Shown piece after piece: positions 34,793 through 43,143 of a DNA stretch of 47,534 nucleotides (positions are counted from its first letter, which is position 1; each line of letters opens with the position of its first letter). The position numbers and the translations under genes are program-made. The notes beneath the pieces were generated by a model, which did no database searches, was not told the origin of the DNA, and saw only the letters and a program-made list of their open reading frames with translations. Origin of the DNA: Lachnospiraceae bacterium. GTDB lineage: Bacteria > Bacillota > Clostridia > Lachnospirales > Lachnospiraceae. The stretch spans positions 1 to 47,534 of the forward strand of contig JAILRH010000002.1 of the NCBI GenBank assembly GCA_024698345.1, read 5' to 3'.

Positions 34793-35671
34793 ATGACCGG
34801 TAAAATAATAAAGGGAATTGCAGGGTTTTACTACGTGCACGTTGAGGGGCACGGAGTATATGAATGTAAGGCCAAAGGAGTTTTTAGAAATAAGAGTATA
34901 AAACCGCTTGTTGGAGATAATGTTGAGATTGACATTATAGATGAAACAGAGCTGAAAGGAAACATTTCAAAAGTGCTTCCAAGAATTAATGATTTGATTA
35001 GACCGGCGGTTGCAAATGTGGATCAGGCACTGGTTGTGTTTGCTTTGAAAGATCCGACACCTAATCTGAACCTTTTGGATAGGTTCCTTGTAATGATGGA
35101 GTTTCAGAATATACAGACAGTTGTCTGCTTCAATAAGTCAGATATTTCAACAGATGAAGAAGCAAATAAACTGTCAGCAATATATAGTCAGGCAGGTTAC
35201 AAAGTTATAGTGGCAAGTGTCGAAAGGGACGAAGGTATAGAGGCAGTGAAAAATCAGCTCCAAGGGAAGACAACTGTATTTGCAGGACCTTCAGGAGTAG
35301 GGAAATCCTCCATGTTAAATGCCCTGGCACTTGATTACAAGATGGAAACCGGTGAAGTCAGCAAAAAGATTGGAAGAGGAAAGCACACAACAAGGCACTC
35401 TGAAATCTTTTATATAGACAAGGGAACTTATGTAATAGATACTCCGGGATTTACATCACTGGATGTCCCGGGAATGGATGAGAGAGTATTGGAAGAATGT
35501 TTTCCTGAATTTATATCTTCCATAGGCAAATGCAAATTTACAGGATGCGCTCATGTCAGTGAACCTGATTGTGAGATAAAGCGCCTTGTGAAAGAAGGAA
35601 GCATTTCCGTTGAAAGATATGATAATTACAAAAACTTTTATGAGGAATTGAAGAACAGAAAGAAGTATTAG
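34793..35671 (+). CDS. rsgA: Small-subunit ribosome biogenesis GTPase RsgA
   Basis: This 292-residue circularly permuted GTPase checks late 30S maturation. An OB domain (about 1-65) is followed by G4 NKSD, then G1 GPSGVGKS (165-172) and G3 DTPGF, so the motif order is G4-G1-G3, the hallmark of the family. The C-terminal zinc region has the pattern C-x-H with KCKFTGCAHVSEPDC. The start ATG 34793 follows GAAAGGCGA. It lies between prkC and rpe, as in B. subtilis and many Clostridia, after a 50-bp gap with only a weak small hairpin. Confidence 0.96.
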   Translation: MTGKIIKGIAGFYYVHVEGHGVYECKAKGVFRNKSIKPLVGDNVEIDIIDETELKGNISKVLPRINDLIRPAVANVDQALVVFALKDPTPNLNLLDRFLVMMEFQNIQTVVCFNKSDISTDEEANKLSAIYSQAGYKVIVASVERDEGIEAVKNQLQGKTTVFAGPSGVGKSSMLNALALDYKMETGEVSKKIGRGKHTTRHSEIFYIDKGTYVIDTPGFTSLDVPGMDERVLEECFPEFISSIGKCKFTGCAHVSEPDCEIKRLVKEGSISVERYDNYKNFYEELKNRKKY

Positions 35672-35746
35672 GTTCTGTAAGTACAACATTAAATGGCTTA
35701 CGCAGTTACAAATATGGATTTCTAAAAAAAGAAAGGATGAATTGTT

Positions 35747-36403
35747 ATGATTAAACTGGCACCTTCTATTTTGTCGGCAGATTTTTCCAAACTTGGAGAT
35801 GATATAGTTCTTATTGATGATGCAGGAGCAGATTGGATTCACATTGATGTTATGGATGGAATGTTTGTTCCTAATATCTCGATAGGAATACCTGTGGTTG
35901 AATCCTGCAGGAAATGTACCGAAAAGGTGTTTGATGTTCATCTTATGATTGAAGAGCCAATCAAGTATGTTGAGCAGTTTGCAAAAGCAGGAGCTGATAT
36001 GATTACAGTTCACGTAGAAGCATGTGAAGATGTTGCTGCAACAATAGACAAGATTCATGAGCTGGGAAAGATGGCAGGACTTGCACTCAATCCCGAAACT
36101 GCAGTTGATGAGGTACTTCCATATCTAAGCCATGTGGAGATGATACTGGTAATGACAGTGCATCCGGGATTTGGCGGACAGTCATACATTGATGAGTGTA
36201 CTGAAAAGATAGAAATAATAAATGCTATAATAAATGAATACAATCTGGATACTCTTCTTGAAGTAGATGGAGGAATAAAGACAGATAATGTTCAGATACC
36301 TCTTGAGGCCGGGGCTAATGTTATTGTTGCAGGATCTGCAGTTTATAAGGGGGATGTTCAAAAGAATGTTGAACAGTTCAAAGAGATATTCGGCAAGTAT
36401 TGA
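35747..36403 (+). CDS. rpe: Ribulose-phosphate 3-epimerase
   Basis: The 218-residue TIM barrel interconverts ribulose 5-phosphate and xylulose 5-phosphate. The motifs LAPSILSADFSKLGDD, WIHIDVMDGMFVPN (metal-binding His and Asp), VHLMIE, MTVHPGFGGQ and EVDGGI are complete, and the length is normal. AAAGGATGA precedes the ATG. It ends the prkC-rsgA-rpe string. thiN, often next in this order, is not present. Confidence 0.97.
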   Translation: MIKLAPSILSADFSKLGDDIVLIDDAGADWIHIDVMDGMFVPNISIGIPVVESCRKCTEKVFDVHLMIEEPIKYVEQFAKAGADMITVHVEACEDVAATIDKIHELGKMAGLALNPETAVDEVLPYLSHVEMILVMTVHPGFGGQSYIDECTEKIEIINAIINEYNLDTLLEVDGGIKTDNVQIPLEAGANVIVAGSAVYKGDVQKNVEQFKEIFGKY

Positions 36404-36404
36404 T

Positions 36405-36524
36405 GTGATATGACTTCTAAGGAGTGCAGATACGCACAGATGAAGAAATGATACACAGATCAATATTGTTAAATATATAAGAAGTGATATGACTTCACCA
36501 CAAGTGTGATGATACTGTGTGGTG
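36405..36524 (+). repeat. 13-bp direct repeat and hairpin in the rpe-ychF gap
   Basis: GTGATATGACTTC occurs at 36405-36417 and 36484-36496. Directly after the second copy CACCACA (36496-36502) can pair with TGTGGTG (36518-36524). No T-run follows, so it is not a plain terminator. Function is unknown. Confidence 0.55.
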
Positions 36525-36555
36525 GGCAAAAATGTAAAAGGAGAAATAATAAGAA

Positions 36556-37653
36556 ATGAAACTTGGAATCGTTGGTTTACCAAATGTTGGTAAAAGTACT
36601 TTATTTAATTCACTTACAAAGGCAGGAGCAGAATCGGCAAACTACCCATTCTGTACTATAGATCCTAATGTTGGTATTGTTACTGTACCTGATGAGAGAC
36701 TTAATAAACTTGCAGCGTTGTATAATTCAGCAAAGGTTACACCTGCAGTTATTGAATTCGTTGATATAGCAGGTCTCGTTAAGGGAGCATCAAAGGGCGA
36801 GGGACTTGGTAACCAGTTCCTTTCAAATATCAGAGAAGTAGATGCCATCGTACATGTTGTAAGATGTTTTGAGAATACAAACGTTATCCATGTTGAGGGA
36901 AGTGTTGATCCAATCAGAGATATAGAGACAATTAATCTTGAACTTGTTTTTGCTGACGCGGAAGTATTAGAGCGACGTATTGCAAAGACAACAAGAGGAG
37001 CAAGAAATGATAAGGAACTTGCCAAGGAACTTGACTTCCAGGAGAGATTAAAAGCATATCTCGACGAAGGAAATCTTGCAATAAGTTTTGAACTTGAAAA
37101 CGAAGATGAAGAAAAGTGGATGAAAGAATATAATCTTCTCACTGCAAAACCGGTTATATTTGCTGCAAACGTATCTGAAGATGATTTGGCAGATGACGGA
37201 AACTCAAATGAATACGTAAGTGCAGTAAGGGATTTTGCTGCAAAACATGACAGTGAAGTGTTTGTCATAAGTGCTCAGATTGAGCAGGAAATTGCAGAAC
37301 TTGATGATGATGAAAAAGAAATGTTTTTGTCAGAACTTGGATTGTCAGAGTCAGGACTTGATAAACTTATAAAGGCGAGTTACTCATTGCTTGGTCTTAT
37401 CAGCTACCTTACATCAGGAGAGGATGAGACAAGAGCATGGACAATTACAAAGGGAACAAAAGCACCTCAGGCTGCAGGAAAGATCCATACTGATTTTGAA
37501 AGAGGATTTATCAGAGCAGAAGTAGTTAATTATCAGGATTTGCTTGATTGCGGTTCGCTTTCAGCTGCAAAGGAAAAAGGTCTTGTAGGACTTGAGGGGA
37601 AAGAATACGTAGTTAAAGATGGCGATGTAATATTATTCAGATTTAATGTATAA
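36556..37653 (+). CDS. ychF: Redox-regulated ATPase YchF (OLA1 family)
   Basis: This 365-residue Obg-family P-loop protein prefers ATP. The P-loop GLPNVGKS covers residues 7-14. DIAGLVKGASKGEGLGN is the switch region. The G4 position reads NVSE instead of the guanine-specific NKxD, as known for YchF/OLA1. A coiled-coil insertion spans about 130-190. A C-terminal TGS domain (RAWTITKGTKAPQAAGKIHTDFERGFIRAEV) ends the protein. It is a ribosome-associated stress factor in other bacteria. AAAGGAG lies upstream of the ATG, and lgt follows after 30 bp. Confidence 0.97.
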   Translation: MKLGIVGLPNVGKSTLFNSLTKAGAESANYPFCTIDPNVGIVTVPDERLNKLAALYNSAKVTPAVIEFVDIAGLVKGASKGEGLGNQFLSNIREVDAIVHVVRCFENTNVIHVEGSVDPIRDIETINLELVFADAEVLERRIAKTTRGARNDKELAKELDFQERLKAYLDEGNLAISFELENEDEEKWMKEYNLLTAKPVIFAANVSEDDLADDGNSNEYVSAVRDFAAKHDSEVFVISAQIEQEIAELDDDEKEMFLSELGLSESGLDKLIKASYSLLGLISYLTSGEDETRAWTITKGTKAPQAAGKIHTDFERGFIRAEVVNYQDLLDCGSLSAAKEKGLVGLEGKEYVVKDGDVILFRFNV

Positions 37654-37683
37654 AAGTTTTGTGACGGAACAGGAGTTGCTTGT

Positions 37684-38622
37684 ATGTTGTTGGCTAATAC
37701 GGGAATTGAGTTTTTAAATCTGGGAATAAAACTTGAAAATCTTGGAAGAGGAATTTCGATAGGAGGTTTAGAAATTGCTTTCTACGGAATGATTATTGCA
37801 TTTGGCATTTTTGCAGGAATAATGATGGTTTGTTTTCAGGCAAAGAGAACAGGTCAGAATGCAGATGATTATTTAGATTTTGCAATGTATATTATTATTT
37901 CCTGTATCATTGGGGCAAGAATCTATTATGTTGTTTTCCAGTGGGATTATTACAAGGATAATATTTCAGAAATAATAAATCTGAGAAAAGGTGGTCTTGC
38001 AATATATGGAGCAGTTATCACAGGGGTGGTAGGAGCTTTTATATATACAAGAATCAAAAAACTCGAGTTTGGAAGAATTGCAGATACTGCAATAACCGGT
38101 CTGATAACCGGTCAGATAATTGGAAGGTGGGGCAACTTTTTCAATAGAGAGGCATTTGGAGGAGTGGCAAAAGATACCAATCCACTGGCAATGAGAATAT
38201 ATTTTGATGATTATTTTGGAATAGAAGATGTTCCGAAGGCAGTCGTTGAGGGTATGGAGAAAATGACAGGAAAAACTGTTGAGACGCTTGGATATATTCA
38301 GGTTGAACCTACTTTCCTGTATGAAAGCTGCTGGAATTTACTGATTCTTGGAATTCTTTTGTTTATGACAACGAGAAAGAAGTTTGACGGTCAGATACTA
38401 TTGCTGTATTTGATTGGGTATGGAATCGGAAGATTTTATATTGAAGGTCTTAGAACAGATCAACTTATGATGCCGGTTGTTAATTATCCGGTGTCGAGAG
38501 CTTTGTCTCTGTTGTTGGTTGTAGTTTCTTTGGTGATTATGATTGCCAAATTGGTTAAAAAAAGTGATGAGAAAGTCATGATTGGTGAAGAAAAAGTGAA
38601 AAATCCCACCACATGTGACTAA
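37684..38622 (+). CDS. lgt: Phosphatidylglycerol--prolipoprotein diacylglyceryl transferase Lgt
   Basis: This 312-residue membrane enzyme adds diacylglycerol to the lipobox cysteine of prelipoproteins. The signature GRWGNFFNREAFG, the GGLAIYGAVITG loop and the C-terminal GIGRFYIEGLRTDQL are all present, with six to seven hydrophobic segments. CAGGAG lies upstream of the ATG. The last codons take part in a hairpin with the DNA just after the stop (38600-38635), so termination signals overlap the gene end. Confidence 0.95.
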   Translation: MLLANTGIEFLNLGIKLENLGRGISIGGLEIAFYGMIIAFGIFAGIMMVCFQAKRTGQNADDYLDFAMYIIISCIIGARIYYVVFQWDYYKDNISEIINLRKGGLAIYGAVITGVVGAFIYTRIKKLEFGRIADTAITGLITGQIIGRWGNFFNREAFGGVAKDTNPLAMRIYFDDYFGIEDVPKAVVEGMEKMTGKTVETLGYIQVEPTFLYESCWNLLILGILLFMTTRKKFDGQILLLYLIGYGIGRFYIEGLRTDQLMMPVVNYPVSRALSLLLVVVSLVIMIAKLVKKSDEKVMIGEEKVKNPTTCD

Positions 38623-38675
38623 AAAGTGGGATTTTCCTCCACTTTTAATTAAAAAGTGGGAAAATCTACCACTTT
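38600..38675 (+). terminator. Chain of mutually exclusive hairpins after lgt
   Basis: AAAATCCCAC (38600-38609) pairs with GTGGGATTTT (38626-38635). AAAAGTGG (38622-38629) can instead pair with CCACTTTT (38639-38646). That arm can pair with AAAAGTGG at 38652-38659, which can pair with CCACTTT at 38669-38675. AAAAAGTGGG occurs twice exactly 30 bp apart (38621 and 38651). It can act as terminator, attenuator or protein-binding array. Confidence 0.6.
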
Positions 38676-38752
38676 GAAGAAAAAAATGTGGACAAATAAC
38701 TGAATAAATAATGTCGAGATTCCCTTATTTTATAAGGAAAATCAAAAAAATG

Positions 38753-38800
38753 AAACCTGCGAAAGTTTTTGAAAAAATTTTCGCGGGTTTTATTTTTTTT
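38753..38800 (+). terminator. Strong intrinsic terminator before the mraZ promoter
   Basis: AAACCTGCGAAA (38753-38764) pairs with TTTCGCGGGTTT (38779-38790), with one G.U, followed by TATTTTTTTT. It separates the lgt unit from the dcw cluster. A smaller CCTTAT/ATAAGG hairpin lies just upstream. Confidence 0.9.
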
Positions 38801-38812
38801 GCCTTAAAACTA

Positions 38813-38839
38813 TTGAAATTTATGCAAAAATGGTATAAA
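38813..38839 (+). promoter_or_regulatory. Predicted promoter of the mraZ (dcw) operon
   Basis: An extended -10, TGGTATAAA (38831-38839), with TTGAAA at 38813-38818. The 15-bp spacing is short, but the TGn extension can compensate. Start is expected near 38846, directly in front of the operator repeats. Confidence 0.55.
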
Positions 38840-38850
38840 ATTTCATTACA

Positions 38851-38890
38851 AGTGGTGATTAAAGGTGAAAAGTGGTGGAAAGTGGTAAAT
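38851..38890 (+). promoter_or_regulatory. MraZ-type operator: four direct repeats with 10-bp period
   Basis: AGTGGTGATT, AAAGGTGAAA, AGTGGTGGAA and AGTGGTAAAT follow one another without gaps. MraZ is known to bind short G-rich (GTGG-type) direct repeats with about one helical turn spacing upstream of its own gene. The remaining leader 38891-39059 shows no other clear element. Confidence 0.75.
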
Positions 38891-39059
38891 TATCACAAAA
38901 GTACACCAAATACCATTTGACTGCAGGCGATATATTGAGTTTGTCATGATGATGGACATTAGCGCAGGTTCATCAGTGACTTAGCAAGAAGATTGTGAAA
39001 GATATCAATATACAAGTTTTACTTCCATAGGTAGTCGACGACTTAGGAGGAATTTGGTT

Positions 39060-39497
39060 ATGTTCATGGGACAATACAATCAAAAAGTTGATACAAAAGG
39101 CAGAGCTATTGTTCCAGCCAAATTTAGGGAAGGGCTTGGAGAGCAGTTTGTTATTACGAAAGGGCTTGACAAGTGTATTTTTGCATTCCCTCTATCAAAA
39201 TGGGAAGTGATTGCTGAGAAGCTTGACAGTTTATCTATGACAGACAAAAAAGTAAGAAGGTTCATTCGATTTTTCCTCGCAGGGGCAGCAACCCTCGAGA
39301 CCGACAAGCAGGGAAGAGTACTTATTCCTCAGGGCTTGAGGGAGTATGCCTCACTAGATAAAGATGTTATCTGGATTGGGACAGGCTCCAGATTGGAAAT
39401 TTGGAATCCGGACAAACTTAATGAATATACAGAATTTGATGAGGATGAGATGGATGAGGTTGCAGATTATATGACAGAACTCGGCATCAGTATCTAA
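39060..39497 (+). CDS. mraZ: Transcriptional regulator MraZ
   Basis: The 145-residue product has two SpoVT/AbrB-like halves: MFMGQYNQKVDTKGRAIVPAKFREGL at the start and ETDKQGRVLIPQGLREYA in the second half. MraZ forms a ring-shaped multimer and represses the division/cell-wall cluster. ATG 39060 follows AGGAGG with a 9-base spacer and gives the usual MFMGxY start; ATG 39066 and TTG 39054 are less likely. It is the first gene of the dcw cluster, downstream of the 10-bp operator repeats it probably binds. Confidence 0.96.
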   Translation: MFMGQYNQKVDTKGRAIVPAKFREGLGEQFVITKGLDKCIFAFPLSKWEVIAEKLDSLSMTDKKVRRFIRFFLAGAATLETDKQGRVLIPQGLREYASLDKDVIWIGTGSRLEIWNPDKLNEYTEFDEDEMDEVADYMTELGISI

Positions 39498-39530
39498 TTA
39501 GTTTCATCTGAATCGGGAAAGGAACAACAC

Positions 39531-40466
39531 ATGAGTTTTAAACATATATCAGTACTTCTGAATGAGACAGTGGAAGGATTAAATATCAAACCTGACGGGG
39601 TATATGTTGATGGGACTCTTGGTGGTGGAGGACATGCATACGAAGTATGTAAGAGACTTTCCGATAAGGGCAGATTCATTGGAATAGATCAGGATGGAGA
39701 TGCTCTTGAAGCAGCAAAAGAAAGACTTAGTGAGTTTTCTGATATCACCTCATTTGTCAGAAGCAACTACAGTGAGATAGATACAATTTTAAATGATTTG
39801 GGAATTGATAAGGTTGATGGCATAGTTCTTGATCTTGGTGTTTCTTCTTATCAGCTTGATACGATAGAGAGAGGATTTTCCTACAAAGAAGATGCACCTC
39901 TCGACATGAGAATGGACAGCCGACAGACCAAAACAGCAGCAACAGTTGTAAATGAGTACAGCGAATTTGATTTATACAGAATTATCCGTGATTACGGAGA
40001 GGACAAGTTCGCAAAGAACATTGCAAAACATATAGTTGCTGAGAGGGAAAAGGGCGCAATTACCACAACAAAACAGTTAAGTGATATTATCAGAGCTTCA
40101 ATTCCAATGAAAGTGCAGGCAAAAGGCGGACATCCTGCAAAGAAGACTTTTCAGGCCATACGAATCGAGGTTAACAGGGAACTCGAAGTGCTTAACAAGT
40201 CAATAGACACCATGATTGACAGACTTAATGAAGGCGGAAGGTTATGTATTATTACATTTCATTCTCTTGAAGACAGGATAGTGAAAACTAAATTCAAAAA
40301 CAATGAAAATCCATGTACATGCCCACCTGATTTTCCGGTGTGTGTATGTGGAAATAAGCCGAAGGGAAAGGTTATTACAAGGAAACCGATTGTACCTTCT
40401 GATGAGGAAATAGAGAATAACAAGCGATCAAAAAGTTCAAAGTTGAGAATATTTGAACATATTTAA
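39531..40466 (+). CDS. rsmH: 16S rRNA (cytosine(1402)-N4)-methyltransferase RsmH
   Basis: This 311-residue SAM-dependent methyltransferase has [13 protein letters not shown], the SAM loop GTLGGGGH (28-35), [11 protein letters not shown], the cluster PLDMRMD and [14 protein letters not shown] in order. It modifies C1402 in the decoding centre of 16S rRNA. It follows mraZ as in nearly all bacteria. GGAAAGGAAC lies upstream of ATG 39531. Near the C-terminus a Cys-rich stretch ([13 protein letters not shown]) is typical for the family. Confidence 0.96.
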   Translation: MSFKHISVLLNETVEGLNIKPDGVYVDGTLGGGGHAYEVCKRLSDKGRFIGIDQDGDALEAAKERLSEFSDITSFVRSNYSEIDTILNDLGIDKVDGIVLDLGVSSYQLDTIERGFSYKEDAPLDMRMDSRQTKTAATVVNEYSEFDLYRIIRDYGEDKFAKNIAKHIVAEREKGAITTTKQLSDIIRASIPMKVQAKGGHPAKKTFQAIRIEVNRELEVLNKSIDTMIDRLNEGGRLCIITFHSLEDRIVKTKFKNNENPCTCPPDFPVCVCGNKPKGKVITRKPIVPSDEEIENNKRSKSSKLRIFEHI

Positions 40467-40517
40467 TATATTAATGGATGTGGACGGTTATTTTATAGTT
40501 GGAGGAAACGGATAGTT

Positions 40518-40979
40518 ATGGAAAAAAGAACAAGTGGTACATTTGTGTACGGTAATACTGTCAGAAAAGGTGAATCCGGAAGAGAAGAGAGGGTTTACAG
40601 AAACGGGGAGAGAGTAAAGGTTAGCCGTAGGGAGATGGTATATAGAGAAAGAGCGTTAAAGATGAATGGCGCTTATGCACTTTTTCTTGCCATTGTATCA
40701 GTGTTTTGTCTCTCGGTAGCAGTTATGTATCTTGGTGTACAGGCTGATATTAAGGCTGCGAGAAGAGATATTACATCTTTGAAAAATGATATAAATACAA
40801 TGGTTGCTAAAAATGAAGCAATCGATTATTCTATAAACACATATATTTCATCTGAACATGTTATAAAAGTTGCCACTAAGGAACTTGGAATGGTAGAAGC
40901 AGATTCAGAGCATGTTGTATTTTACAATAGTACAGATAGCGAGTATACTGTACAGTATAAAGATATTCCAACGAAGTAG
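40518..40979 (+). CDS. ftsL: FtsL-like division protein
   Basis: This 153-residue bitopic membrane protein has a basic cytosolic N-terminus (1-50), one membrane helix (about 51-73) and a helical, probably coiled-coil segment (74-105) outside the cell. A conserved-looking end (VIKVATKELGMVEADSEHVVFY) resembles the FtsL/DivIC septum-formation domain. Assignment rests on this architecture and on its place between rsmH and the division PBP. GGAGG precedes the ATG. It should form a complex with DivIC and DivIB, the latter encoded at 46721. Confidence 0.82.
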   Translation: MEKRTSGTFVYGNTVRKGESGREERVYRNGERVKVSRREMVYRERALKMNGAYALFLAIVSVFCLSVAVMYLGVQADIKAARRDITSLKNDINTMVAKNEAIDYSINTYISSEHVIKVATKELGMVEADSEHVVFYNSTDSEYTVQYKDIPTK

Positions 40980-40993
40980 GGAAGATATGTGTT

Positions 40994-43108
40994 ATGAGAA
41001 GAAAGAGAAGAATACCAATATTTAGAAGATATATGCGCAGTAAGCTAGTTACAACTTTAGTGTTGATTATACTAGCTTTATTTGCGTTATGTGGAGTTAC
41101 AGCATATTATGCATTAGAAAAAAACGACAGTTACACAATCAGAGTTTTAAGTCAGCAGGAATACAGAAGTAAGACCATACCTTACAAGAGAGGGGAAATT
41201 ACCGACAGAAACGGTAACTCCCTTGCAACAAGTATTAAAGTATATAATCTTGTGGTTGACTCAAAAATCATACTTGAGGAGAAGGATAAAAAGAAGAATC
41301 CAATATGTCTTGAGCCTACTGTTGAGGCTATTGATAAGTACTTCAGTGGTATAGATGAAGACAGAATAAACAAAGATATATTTACACAATCTGATAATAT
41401 AGATGCACAAAAACTGGCTTCCGGCATTGAAGACAGAGCAGACAGTAATTACTGGGTTGTAATAGAAGAACTTGAATATGATGAAATAAAAGATTTTCAG
41501 AAATTCATTGAAGACGAAGATGATGTCAAAGGTGTATGGTTCGAGGAAGAGTATAAGAGAATGTATCCTTTTGATAATCTGGCATGCAGTGTCATTGGAT
41601 TTACAAACGGAGACAATGAGTCTGCTGACATAGGTATTGAAGCTTATTATAACGACTATCTTATCGGAACTAACGGAAGAGAGTACGGCTACGTAAATTC
41701 AGACAGCAATATGGAAAGTGTTGTGAAACAGCCTGAAAATGGTGATACCGTTATTTCAACAATTGATGTCAATATTCAGAGAATTGTTCAGAAAAAAATA
41801 AAGGAGTACATGAAGAAATTCCAGCCAAAACGTATGGCTGTGGTTATTGCAGATCCAAACACAGGTGAGATTCTCTCTATGGCGGATAATACAACTTTCA
41901 ATCTTAACAAGCCAAGAGACTTGAGTGCATATTTCACCCAGAGCAAAATTGACAAGATGTCTGAAGAAAAGATGCAGGAAAAATTGAATCTTATCTGGAG
42001 AAATTATTGTGTGAGCGACTCATATGAGCCTGGTTCCACTGCAAAACCATTTACAGTTGCCGCAGCATATGAGGAGGGACTTATTGACGATAAAACAAGT
42101 TTCGTATGTGATGGTGGACAGCAGTTGCCGGGATTTTATATCAGATGTCACAAAGTCACGGGACACGGTACTATCAATGCAAAGCAGGCAATAGCGTATT
42201 CTTGTAATGATGCTTTAATGCAGATAGGTGCAAAACTCGGTGCAGATACTTTTACACAGTATCAGACAAGATTTGGTTTGGGCTTTAAGACAGGAATTGA
42301 TTTGCCGGGCGAGACAAGAGGACTTGTTTATGACGCTGATAAAATGGGAGTGACAGATTTGGCCACGAACTCTTTTGGACAGAACTTTACTGTTAATATG
42401 GTTCAGATGGTTTCAGCATTTTCTTCACTTGTAAACGGAGGATATTATTATGAGCCTCATGTTGTAAAGGAAGTAAGAACAGCTGACGGAAATCTTGTTG
42501 AGAATTATTCAAAGGCGATAGTAAGACAGACAATTACTGAAGATACTTCAGAATTTATCAGAGAATGTCTGAGAGCCGTAGTTACTGACGGTACAGGAAC
42601 AAACACTGCAATTGACGGATATACAATTGCAGGTAAGACAGGTACAGCGGAAAAAGTAGATACTTCCGGAAAAGGAAAGGGAAGAATTGCAGGAGAATAC
42701 ATTATTTCTTTCCTTGGCTGTGTTCCGGCGGAAAATCCTAAAGTAGTTTGTTATACATTGATGGATTCACCAAAAGAACAGCCGGATTCAACGGCATTTA
42801 ACACAGAATTCTGGAGAGCTATAATGGAAGAGGTTCTTCCTTATATGCACATAGAAAAAACCGAAGATAACGGAAAAGATCCTGAACTTAAAAATACTAA
42901 GAAAGAAGATGTTCAGGAACATTATCAGGGTGGAATAATCAACGAGGGAACTGAAGAGACCGGGGCAGAAGGATCTGATTCAGAAGAAACTAATACAGAA
43001 GGAACTAATACAGAAGAGTCTGATTCAGAACAATCCAATGTTGAGCAGTCTGATTCAGAACAATCCAATGTTGAGCAGTCTGATACGGAACAATCTAATA
43101 CAGAGTGA
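40994..43108 (+). CDS. ftsI: Class B penicillin-binding protein (FtsI/PbpB/SpoVD family)
   Basis: The 704-residue product is a septal peptidoglycan transpeptidase. A membrane anchor lies at about 19-39 and the dimerisation (pedestal) domain at about 60-240. The transpeptidase motifs are STAK (Ser348), SCN (from Ser403) and KTGT (from Lys548). PASTA domains are absent. The C-terminus (about 655-704) is an acidic Ser/Glu/Asn/Thr-rich tail encoded by 30-bp and 15-bp DNA repeats. The ATG is 14 bp after the ftsL stop. Given the decayed SpoVD-like copy next to it, this is probably the only working class B PBP of the cluster. Confidence 0.93.
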   Translation: MRRKRRIPIFRRYMRSKLVTTLVLIILALFALCGVTAYYALEKNDSYTIRVLSQQEYRSKTIPYKRGEITDRNGNSLATSIKVYNLVVDSKIILEEKDKKKNPICLEPTVEAIDKYFSGIDEDRINKDIFTQSDNIDAQKLASGIEDRADSNYWVVIEELEYDEIKDFQKFIEDEDDVKGVWFEEEYKRMYPFDNLACSVIGFTNGDNESADIGIEAYYNDYLIGTNGREYGYVNSDSNMESVVKQPENGDTVISTIDVNIQRIVQKKIKEYMKKFQPKRMAVVIADPNTGEILSMADNTTFNLNKPRDLSAYFTQSKIDKMSEEKMQEKLNLIWRNYCVSDSYEPGSTAKPFTVAAAYEEGLIDDKTSFVCDGGQQLPGFYIRCHKVTGHGTINAKQAIAYSCNDALMQIGAKLGADTFTQYQTRFGLGFKTGIDLPGETRGLVYDADKMGVTDLATNSFGQNFTVNMVQMVSAFSSLVNGGYYYEPHVVKEVRTADGNLVENYSKAIVRQTITEDTSEFIRECLRAVVTDGTGTNTAIDGYTIAGKTGTAEKVDTSGKGKGRIAGEYIISFLGCVPAENPKVVCYTLMDSPKEQPDSTAFNTEFWRAIMEEVLPYMHIEKTEDNGKDPELKNTKKEDVQEHYQGGIINEGTEETGAEGSDSEETNTEGTNTEESDSEQSNVEQSDSEQSNVEQSDTEQSNTE

Positions 43109-43130
43109 TCTAATACAGAGTAATCTGATA
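42979..43130 (+). repeat. Short tandem repeats in the PBP C-terminal tail, running past the stop codon
   Basis: 43021-43050 and 43051-43080 are perfect 30-bp copies. 15-bp relatives (TCTAATACAGAG type) lie on both sides and continue in the same frame through TGA (43106-43108) and a second stop (TAA) up to the next AAGGAG. Confidence 0.85.
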
Positions 43131-43143
43131 AAGGAGAGTTTAA

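Noticed and set aside
38711-38920. 69-residue basic open frame between lgt and mraZ
   Set aside because: It runs through a strong terminator, the mraZ promoter and the MraZ operator repeats, and has no ribosome binding site.
40487-40497. Eleven-base match (ACGGTTATTTT) to the 45-bp dispersed repeat near ftsL
   Set aside because: Too short in an AT-rich genome; no similarity on either side.
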